Part shown: positions 55,887 through 64,000 of the stretch, in pieces
Numbering within the stretch: the stretch's first letter is position 1
Layout: each line of letters opens with the position of its first letter
Translations under genes and position numbers: made by a program
The notes under the pieces: model-generated
Told to the model about the DNA's origin: nothing
What the model saw: the letters and a program-made list of their open reading frames with translations, nothing else
Database searches by the model: none
Source of the DNA: Demequina sp. NBRC 110054
Lineage (GTDB): Bacteria > Actinomycetota > Actinomycetes > Actinomycetales > Demequinaceae
Assembly (NCBI RefSeq): GCF_002090115.1
Contig: NZ_BBRK01000004.1
Span: 1,178,001 to 1,242,000, forward strand
Length of the DNA stretch: 64,000 bases
Direction: 5' to 3'

Positions 55887-57017
55887 ATGGCAGACGACGA
55901 CGCGACGTCGGCGGAGCCAGGGTCTGACCCGCCGCCAGCGCCGTTCGTCGCGCCGGGTCCGCAGCCGGCCGTCCCCGACGCGCTGCCGACCGGCTGGAGC
56001 CCCGAGCCCGTGACCCAGGTGGATCCGGCCCTGCCCGCGGCCAGGCCCCTCCCCGGGGCCGCCCCGGCGCCGGCCGCCGCATCGTCCCCGTTCTCTGCCA
56101 CGTACTCGGCCCCCGCTGCGTACCAGGCGCCCGCATCGTCCCCCGGCCTCGCCTCGTCCCCCTCCGCGGGCCTGCCGGTCGGGGGCGCGACCGCGCCCTG
56201 GGAGGCGCAGGCCTGGGCCCCGGTGCCGGAGAAGCAGCGCAGCGCTTTCGGCCTGGTCGGGCTCGTGCTCGGAGTCCTCGCGCTGCTGTCGACGCTGGTC
56301 CTCGGCGCCTTCGTGCTTGCGGCCTGGCTTCTCGCGTTCCCCGCGATCATCCTCGCGATCGTCGGCTTCGCGAGGTCCAAGGATCGCAACGGCCTGCCGA
56401 TCGCGGCGCTGCTCTCGGGCATCGCGGCGATCGTCGTCTCGACGGCGATCTTCGCGTTCTCGGTCGTCGACGGCATCGGCGACGTGATCGAGGCCGCAGA
56501 CGACTGGGTCGGCTCGCCTCGCGGCGCCTTCGACGAGGACGGCAACCGCGGCGTCGGCACGCTCGAGGAGCCCGCCCCCGTGGGCGAGACCTTCTCCTAC
56601 GACGCGTCCTTCGACGGCGAGGACGCGACCGTGTGGGACGTGACCGTGAACGGCTACGTGGACCTCCCCGAGCAGGATGAGTTCGCCGAGGGCTGGTGCG
56701 TCGCCGTGGTGGGGAGCATCGTCCCGACCCACGTGATCGAGGGCGAGGCCACCTCGTGGTGGATCGACACCCCGGACGTCGTCGTGATGATCGACGACGA
56801 GGCCCAGTACGGCTACGGCGGTTGCGACGTCTCGGGCGTCGAGGACGCCGGCTACCGGCACCTGTGGGAGGCCGAGGTCCCCGAGGGCGAGACCTACGAC
56901 TTCTACTACGAGCTGTGGATCCCCGCGGAGACGCAGGGCGACATCCAGGCGATCGTCGTCGGAGACCCGGACTCCGAGGGTGCGGCGTTCATCCAAGCGG
57001 TCAAGGTGGAGGAGTGA
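55887..57017 (+). CDS. DUF4190-like membrane protein with exported domain
   Basis: A 376-residue protein: a long Pro/Ala-rich cytoplasmic N-terminus (1-115, several ASSP repeats), two membrane helices of DUF4190 type (about 122-150 and 165-190; GLVGLVLGVLALLSTLV), then a DUF4352-like beta domain (about 220-376) outside the membrane. Two dispersed GCATCGTCCC motifs encode ASSP steps in the N-terminal tail. Function unknown. It is followed by a small membrane-protein gene after one base. Confidence 0.75.
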   Translation: MADDDATSAEPGSDPPPAPFVAPGPQPAVPDALPTGWSPEPVTQVDPALPAARPLPGAAPAPAAASSPFSATYSAPAAYQAPASSPGLASSPSAGLPVGGATAPWEAQAWAPVPEKQRSAFGLVGLVLGVLALLSTLVLGAFVLAAWLLAFPAIILAIVGFARSKDRNGLPIAALLSGIAAIVVSTAIFAFSVVDGIGDVIEAADDWVGSPRGAFDEDGNRGVGTLEEPAPVGETFSYDASFDGEDATVWDVTVNGYVDLPEQDEFAEGWCVAVVGSIVPTHVIEGEATSWWIDTPDVVVMIDDEAQYGYGGCDVSGVEDAGYRHLWEAEVPEGETYDFYYELWIPAETQGDIQAIVVGDPDSEGAAFIQAVKVEE

Positions 57018-57018
57018 C

Positions 57019-57342
57019 ATGAGCGACCTCGAGAGCGTCCAGGAGCGCGGGGTGCACGTCGCGTGGCGCGTCGCGTCCGCGATCGTCGCGCTCGCGACGC
57101 TCGGCGCCACCGCGTGGCTCGTGCTGCGCGCGCTGTCCTATGAGGACACGACCGCGACCGGCGCCGACGCGTACATGAGCGGCGACCTCATCGGTCTGTC
57201 CGCTGGGGGGATGCTCGTGCTCGGCGTCGGCGCTGGCATCGCCACGGGGCTGTGGCGCGGGCGGCTGTGGGCCAAGGTGGTGCTCATCGGATCGCTCGTG
57301 CTCGCCGGCGCGCTCGCGTACTACCTTTACGGTCGCGCCTGA
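57019..57342 (+). CDS. Small three-helix membrane protein
   Basis: A 107-residue protein with three hydrophobic helices (about 17-39, 55-76 and 85-104). ATG 57019 lies one base after the previous stop, with GGAGGAG upstream, so it is translated with the DUF4190-like protein. Unknown function. The family was not recognised. Confidence 0.7.
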   Translation: MSDLESVQERGVHVAWRVASAIVALATLGATAWLVLRALSYEDTTATGADAYMSGDLIGLSAGGMLVLGVGAGIATGLWRGRLWAKVVLIGSLVLAGALAYYLYGRA

Positions 57343-57492
57343 GTCTCGCGGGGAATCCCCGCCGCCGCGGCCGCGTTGTCGTCACCCGGTGCCGCGACTC
57401 GCCGTTCCCTCGCGGGACCGGACGACGCGGGTTACCGTGGAGTTCCGCCGCCCCGGGGTGGGGTGGGCAGGCGATTCGAGGGAGGTGTCCTC

Positions 57493-57771
57493 ATGTGGTG
57501 GAGATTCGCTCAGGCAGTGCGTCGTGGAGAGCATCGGCTCTCGATCACGACATGGCTCACCGCCGTCACGGCGGTGCTGTACACGCTGCTTCCCATCGAC
57601 CTGATCCCCGAGCTCTTCCTGGGGCCGTTCGGATTCATCGACGACCTCGGGCTGTGGGGAGTGTTCCTGATGCTCGCGACGCGCGAGAAGAACGAGTGGG
57701 AGCTGCGCTGGAAGGGTGAGGCGCGCGTCGTCGACGCCGAGGGCCCCTTCGTGGATGCCGAGGTCGTCTGA
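57493..57771 (+). CDS. DUF1232 (YkvA-like) membrane protein
   Basis: A 92-residue protein with the DUF1232 pattern: VLYTLLPIDLIPELFLGPFG, then FIDDLGLWG, near residues 27-55. Two short membrane segments are likely. ATG 57493 follows GAGGGAGG. Function unknown; the family is common near envelope and regulatory genes. Confidence 0.87.
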   Translation: MWWRFAQAVRRGEHRLSITTWLTAVTAVLYTLLPIDLIPELFLGPFGFIDDLGLWGVFLMLATREKNEWELRWKGEARVVDAEGPFVDAEVV

Positions 57772-57834
57772 CCTGGGTCGTCTCGCGCCGGCCGGGTCGG
57801 TCAGGTGCGGTCGTGCCGGCGTGAGCCCGTCCGG

Positions 57835-58041
57835 TCAGTCCCGCTCGTCGAGGATGTCGTCCGCCTCATCGCTCTCCACGATCTGGAGGGACTGCGTCGT
57901 CGTCGCGGCCTCGCGGCCCTGAGGGGTCTCGCTCGCCGAGGCCGCCGAGGCGCCGCCCACCGAGAGTCCTGCAGCGGCGCCGAGCGCCACGGCGCGCATC
58001 GTGGTGCGGTGGACGACGGACATGCGACGGGGAACCGGCAT
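57835..58041 (-). CDS. Small secreted protein of unknown function
   Basis: A 68-residue frame with a signal peptide (MPVPRRMSVVHRTTMRAVAL, cut probably after GASAASA), leaving a 32-residue acidic peptide ending DEADDILDERD. AAGGAG precedes the ATG at 58041. No cysteine is present in the mature part. Codon use fits the host. No family recognised. Confidence 0.6.
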   Translation of the reverse strand: MPVPRRMSVVHRTTMRAVALGAAAGLSVGGASAASASETPQGREAATTTQSLQIVESDEADDILDERD

Positions 58042-58078
58042 GAGGACTCCTTCGTAGGCGCCGCGCGGATCGCGACTC

Positions 58079-58579
58079 TCACCCCTCCAACGCGTTCTCC
58101 GCCCCATCTGTTTCCACGCGAATCGTGAAGTACCGCGAGTGAGGATCCTCCGTGTAGTCCGAGAACGGGCCGGTCGGCGCGAACCCGGCGCGCTCGTAGA
58201 GCCGGTGGGCCGCGGAGAAGTACTCATGCGTGCCGGTCTCGAGGCTCACCCGCGCGTATCCGCGCGCCTGCGCGAGCCGGAGCAGCTCGGCCAGGATGGC
58301 GCCGGCGACGCCCCTGCCGCGCGCGGGCGACGCGGTGCGCATCGACTTGAGCTCGCCGTGACCGGGGTCGAGCTCGGCGAGAGCGCCCACGCCCAGGAGG
58401 GCGCCCGCATCGTCCCTGGCCGCGAGGAAGGCGATGTCCGCGCGCTGGAGGCGCGAGACGTCAAGGGCGTGGACCGACTCGGGCGGCGAGGTGTCGCGCA
58501 TGTCGTCGAGGTGCTCCTCGAGCAGGGCGACGATGTCCGGCGTGGCCGGGTCCTCGGGGACGATGTGCATGCTGAGCAT
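58079..58579 (-). CDS. GNAT family N-acetyltransferase
   Basis: A 166-residue acetyltransferase. Motif A is SPARGRGVAGAILAELL (acetyl-CoA loop) and motif B is YFSAAHRLYERAGF. The layout matches the PaiA/YjcF-like group. The start ATG at 58579 has GGAAG upstream. One dispersed motif (58407-58416) is in its coding sequence as DDAG. Substrate unknown. Confidence 0.88.
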   Translation of the reverse strand: MLSMHIVPEDPATPDIVALLEEHLDDMRDTSPPESVHALDVSRLQRADIAFLAARDDAGALLGVGALAELDPGHGELKSMRTASPARGRGVAGAILAELLRLAQARGYARVSLETGTHEYFSAAHRLYERAGFAPTGPFSDYTEDPHSRYFTIRVETDGAENALEG

Positions 58580-58602
58580 GCTCCCACTTCCGTGGGCTGT
58601 GA

Positions 58603-59319
58603 TCAGTCCTGATATGCAGGCGGAGCGGCGGACGACTCGCCCGAGGGTGACGAGAGCACCATCGAGAAGCCCGGCTCGGCGCCCTCCGCGACCTTGACCG
58701 TCACGGTGTGCACGGTGACGTCGAGGTCGGAGGGCGTCGCGGTGGTCCACGAGGCGGTGAAATCGCCCGCGTCGCGGGTCAGGGACGAGTCGACGGGGCA
58801 GCCTCCCGTGAGCGTCCAGGAGCCCCCGTCCGGGTAGGCGGGGTCCGCGTCGTCGCAGTCCTCGAGCGCGGTCGCGTAGGAGTCGTAGACATTGCTCTGC
58901 ACGGGCGCCGTCATCTCGATCGCGACTGACGCCGAACCCGTGGGAGCAGAGTCGACCTCGGTCCATGGGGCGGCGGACCAGCCACCCTCAGTGGTCCAGT
59001 ACGCCGTCACCGAGGCCTGGTAGTAGTCCCCGTCGGGGTCCTCGTCGGGCATGCGAGCGATCTGGATGCAGGCGTCGAGTGAGCCGTTCCTCGCGGTCTC
59101 GACGGCCAGCAGCGGGATCGTCTGCGGGTCCTCGGACCAGGAGGTGCCGGTGCAGCCCCACGCGACGAGATCGGCTCCGTTGACACTCTCGATCGCGGAA
59201 GCCTTGTCGTCGTCCGGTGCCGCCTCCGCCTCGGGTGTCTGCGCGACCAGGGTCCGGGCGCCGAACCAGCCGCCCGCCACGAGCGCGACCGCGGCGACCG
59301 TCACTACCGTCTTCTTCAC
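58603..59319 (-). CDS. Exported protein of unknown function
   Basis: A 238-residue protein with an N-terminal signal or anchor helix (MKKTVVTVAAVALVAGGWFG) and an acidic exported domain with four cysteines (WGCTG, DACIQ, EDCDD, GGCPV) that could form two disulfides. I do not recognise the fold; beta-rich composition with many Trp/Thr. It probably stays anchored in the membrane. Confidence 0.65.
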   Translation of the reverse strand: MKKTVVTVAAVALVAGGWFGARTLVAQTPEAEAAPDDDKASAIESVNGADLVAWGCTGTSWSEDPQTIPLLAVETARNGSLDACIQIARMPDEDPDGDYYQASVTAYWTTEGGWSAAPWTEVDSAPTGSASVAIEMTAPVQSNVYDSYATALEDCDDADPAYPDGGSWTLTGGCPVDSSLTRDAGDFTASWTTATPSDLDVTVHTVTVKVAEGAEPGFSMVLSSPSGESSAAPPAYQD

Positions 59320-59396
59320 GTGCTGCCCCTCTGACGCGCACCCCCTGCGCGCGTGAGGGTGACGCTAGCACCTTGGTGGCACTGAGGGTCGCGACC

Positions 59397-61502
<2,106 letters not shown>

Positions 61503-61593
61503 GCCCGTCAGGCTAAGTGATGCGTCAAGGCTTCGCCAGGGTTTGTTAAGGGGCCTGGTAGATCAGGTCAAGGGGCGTGTCGCTGGGTCCGCG

Positions 61594-62427
61594 TCAGGCC
61601 TCGTCGGGCTCGACCGCGCGCTTGGCCGCGCGATACATCCACGCGCCCACGCACACGCCCGCCGCGATGAGGACCAGGGTGAGGAGCACGGACTTCTGCG
61701 CCGCATCGTCCCTGAGCTCGACGGGCTTGTGGAAGCGGAGCATCCCCCACCCGTTGTCGACGGCCGCGCGGCGCAGCGCGCGGTCGGGGTTGACCGCGAA
61801 GCCGTGACCGACCGCCGAGAGCATCGGCACGTCCGTGATCGAGTCGGAGTACGCGTAGCTTCCGGGCAGGTGGTAGCCGCGCCGCTCCGCGAGGTCCTTG
61901 ATCGCGTCCGCCTTCGCCTGCCCGTACATGTAGCTCGTGATGCCGCCCGTGTACTTGCCGTCGGCGACCTCGAGCGTCGAGGCGAGGATCCCGTCGGCGC
62001 CGAGCAGGTCCGCGATGGGCTGCACGACGTCCTCGACGGACGCGCTGACGATGATCACGTCGCGGCCGTTGAGCTGGTGGCGGCGGATGAGGTCGAGCGC
62101 CTCGGCGTAGACCACCGGGTCGATGTGCTCGTGGACGGTCTCCTCGACGATCCCGCGGACCTTCGCGACGTCCCAGCCGGCGATGAGCTCGCTCAGGGCG
62201 TCGCGCAGGCGGCTGGTCTGACGCTCGTCGGCGCCGCCGATCTGGAACAGCAACTGCGCATATGCGGCCCGGACGGCATCGGTCCTGGTGAGGAGGCCCT
62301 CGGACAGGAACGACCGGCCGAACGCGGACGACGAGCTCGTCGCGATGATCGTCTTGTCCAGGTCGAAGAACGCGGCCGTGCGCACGGGCTTGCGCGGTGC
62401 CTGCTTGGAGCGGTGCCTCACGGCCAT
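61594..62427 (-). CDS. HAD-IB family phosphatase with C-terminal membrane helix
   Basis: A 277-residue HAD hydrolase of the SerB/phosphatidyl-phosphatase-like IB type. Motif I is FFDLDKT (Asp22, Asp24), motif II is VIIVSAS, motif III uses Lys in KADAIKD, and motif IV is YSDSITDVPML. A hydrophobic C-terminal helix (about 250-268) suggests membrane attachment. ATG 62427 follows AAGGAGG. It could act on phospholipid-head or serine phosphate; not assignable. Convergent to none; lies upstream of the tad locus in divergent orientation. Confidence 0.9.
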   Translation of the reverse strand: MAVRHRSKQAPRKPVRTAAFFDLDKTIIATSSSSAFGRSFLSEGLLTRTDAVRAAYAQLLFQIGGADERQTSRLRDALSELIAGWDVAKVRGIVEETVHEHIDPVVYAEALDLIRRHQLNGRDVIIVSASVEDVVQPIADLLGADGILASTLEVADGKYTGGITSYMYGQAKADAIKDLAERRGYHLPGSYAYSDSITDVPMLSAVGHGFAVNPDRALRRAAVDNGWGMLRFHKPVELRDDAAQKSVLLTLVLIAAGVCVGAWMYRAAKRAVEPDEA

Positions 62428-62669
62428 GGGGAGCCTCCTTCGATGCACACAGCGTATCCGGGAGAGAAGCGAACGGGCCCGACCGGCGGGGTGTCCACAT
62501 CCCTCCGGGCGGGCCCGCCCACGTCAAGAGTACGGGGCCCGGGCCGTGGGCGGCGGGCCCTTCGGCCCCGGCGCGGGCGCGTCGTCCCCGGGTCGCTCCA
62601 TCGCGCTGGTTCTCCACCGTTGTCCACCCGGCCTCGGGTGGCGCGCGCACGCCGCGGGACGCTGGTGCC

Positions 62670-63719
62670 GTGCCCGCCGTTCCCGACGCCTCCTCGATGG
62701 ACGATGCGCCGGGTTGGGCGGGCGCGCTCGGCCCGTTGCTCGCGCTGCCAGGGGTGACGGACGTGCTCGTGAATGGGCCGGCGGACGTGTGGGTCGACCG
62801 AGGGGAGGGATTGGAGCGGGCGGATCTCGGGGTGAGGGCCGCGCTCGCGACGCCGGGGGCGGTGCGGGATCTCGCGGTGCGCCTGGCCTCGCTCGCGGGA
62901 CGGCGCCTGGACGATGCGGCGCCTTGCGTGGACGCGAGGCTCCCCGATGGCTCGCGCCTCCACGCGGTGCTGCCCCCGGTGGCGGACGGGTGCGCGGCGC
63001 TGTCCCTCCGGCGCCTGCGCGCGGCGGCGCTGGATCCGCGCGAGCTCGTCGCGAGTGGCATGGTGACCGCCTCGGGGATGGCCGGGCTGCTCGGGCTCGT
63101 GAAGGGGAGGGCGTCGCTCCTCCTCACGGGCGCGACCGGATCCGGGAAGACCACGCTACTGACCGCGCTGCTGTCGCTCGCCTCGCCGACCGAGCGGATC
63201 GTCGTCATCGAGGAGGCCGGCGAGGTCGCTCCTGATCATCCGCACGTCGTGCGGCTCGTCGAGCGCAGGGCCAACGTCGAGGGGGCGGGAGCGGTGCCGC
63301 TGTCAGCGCTGGTGCGCGAGGCGCTCAGGATGCGGCCGGACCGGGTCGTCCTGGGCGAATGCCGCGGCGCCGAGCTGCGCGAGGTGCTGCTCGCCTTCAA
63401 CACCGGCCACAGGGGAGGGCTAGTGACGATGCACGCGAACTCCGCGGGCGATGTGCCCGCGCGGCTCACGGCCCTCGGCGCGCTCGCGGGCATGGGGGCC
63501 GAAGCGGTCGCGCTGCACGCCGCGGCGGCCTTCGACGCGGTGATCCACTTGGCGCGCGGCCCGGACGGCGTGCGGCGGGTGGTCCAGACCGCCCGCCTCG
63601 TGCTCGACGACGGGCGGCTCGCGGTGGTGCCGCTGGAGCCGTCGGCGTTGGCTGTGACGTCGGTGGGTTCGACGCCGTTGCCCGTGCGCGCTTCATCCTT
63701 CGAGGCGGGTGAACGGTGA
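62670..63719 (+). CDS. tadA: TadA/CpaF-type secretion ATPase
   Basis: A 349-residue type II/IV secretion ATPase driving Flp-pilus assembly. Walker A is GATGSGKTTLL, the Asp box is VIEEAGEV, Walker B is RMRPDRVVLGECRG and the His box GHRGGLVTMHANS is intact. GTG start 62670 or ATG 62697. It overlaps the next gene by GTGA. The N-terminal domain is shorter than in Caulobacter CpaF, typical for actinobacterial TadA. Confidence 0.92.
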   Translation: MPAVPDASSMDDAPGWAGALGPLLALPGVTDVLVNGPADVWVDRGEGLERADLGVRAALATPGAVRDLAVRLASLAGRRLDDAAPCVDARLPDGSRLHAVLPPVADGCAALSLRRLRAAALDPRELVASGMVTASGMAGLLGLVKGRASLLLTGATGSGKTTLLTALLSLASPTERIVVIEEAGEVAPDHPHVVRLVERRANVEGAGAVPLSALVREALRMRPDRVVLGECRGAELREVLLAFNTGHRGGLVTMHANSAGDVPARLTALGALAGMGAEAVALHAAAAFDAVIHLARGPDGVRRVVQTARLVLDDGRLAVVPLEPSALAVTSVGSTPLPVRASSFEAGER

Positions 63720-64000
63720 GGCGGCGACGCGGAGAGGCCCCGCCGTGGGACGTCGACGCTCCCGCGGAGGTGCGGGCCCCTGCGCTGTCGACCGCCGCGG
63801 GCCTGCTGCGCGCGGGCGCCCCACCCGCGACCGCGTGGGCCGCAGCGGGGCTCGGGGCTCCTGGCCCCGACGGCGTGCCAGGGGGCGCGAGCCTCGAGCT
63901 CGCCGCCGCGGCAGTGCTCGCGCACACCGCCGGCTGCCCCCTCGCTCCCACGGTCGAGGCGCTCGCCGAGCGGCTCGCCGACGCCGAGGACGCTGCCGCG
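63716..64000 (+). CDS. tadB: TadB-like type II secretion F protein (partial)
   Basis: A frame opens at GTG 63716, inside the tadA stop, and runs off the window after 95 codons with no stop. It begins VRRRRGEAPPWDVDAPAEVR and is Ala/Leu-rich with AAGLLRAGAPPATAWAAAG, as in the N-terminal cytoplasmic part of actinobacterial TadB proteins. Only the first part is seen, so the membrane helices and GSPII_F domain are outside the window. The assignment rests mainly on position behind tadA. Confidence 0.6.
   Translation, partial: MRRRRGEAPPWDVDAPAEVRAPALSTAAGLLRAGAPPATAWAAAGLGAPGPDGVPGGASLELAAAAVLAHTAGCPLAPTVEALAERLADAEDAAA

Overview
The window comes from the chromosome of a high-GC Gram-positive actinobacterium, most likely a plant-polymer-degrading member of the Micrococcales (Cellulomonas/Demequina-like). 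The inference rests on strong GC bias at third codon positions, GTG starts, a tRNA-Glu/Asp/Phe cluster, and a rich glycan catalogue: GH1 and GH3 glucosidases, a secreted CBM2-GH6 cellulase, sucrose phosphorylase, L-arabinose isomerase/epimerase and a CUT2-type sugar importer. I cannot fix the genus from sequence alone.

Layout. 1-530: three tRNA genes on the minus strand. 570-16,250: a sugar-use region with a GH1 beta-glucosidase, uracil permease, galE and galK, a LacI-type regulator, araD-araA, a three-gene sugar ABC importer, a beta-carbonic anhydrase and a SIMPL protein. Three LacI-type operators of one pattern lie before galK/lacI, araD and the importer, which suggests one regulon. 16,290-31,114: GH3 enzyme with a divergent TetR regulator, BCCT transporter, aldo/keto reductase, lipase-like hydrolase, sirtuin, sucrose phosphorylase, MFS transporter, thymidine kinase, a ynfA remnant, the GH6 cellulase and two poorly known genes.

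31,143-38,303 is a mobile island of about 7.1 kb inserted in tRNA-Lys(UUU). It is bounded by a 38-bp direct repeat of the tRNA 3' half and carries a tyrosine integrase, excisionase, XRE regulator and a wHTH/zinc protein. Its cargo is two overlapping reverse transcriptase genes that match the two-RT antiphage system DRT3 (UG3 + UG8 RTs). Directly downstream is a strongly foldable non-coding stretch containing ACACAC, my candidate for the DRT3 template RNA. This is the most exciting locus here.

38,447-64,000 is host chromosome again: phosphotransferase, a sigma factor with a membrane partner, AzlCD, DUF1540 and DUF2218 proteins, msrB, mutT1-ppk, an ABC-2 exporter, a carboxylesterase, small membrane and exported proteins, acetyl-CoA synthetase, a HAD phosphatase, and the start of a Flp-pilus (tad) type locus cut by the window end.

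A second theme is a short dispersed motif, GGGACGATGC/GCATCGTCCC. It occurs at least 30 times in both orientations, often clustered in intergenic DNA and sometimes inside low-complexity coding linkers. Two larger REP-like palindromes follow the uracil permease and galE genes. No CRISPR array, rRNA or insertion sequence was seen.
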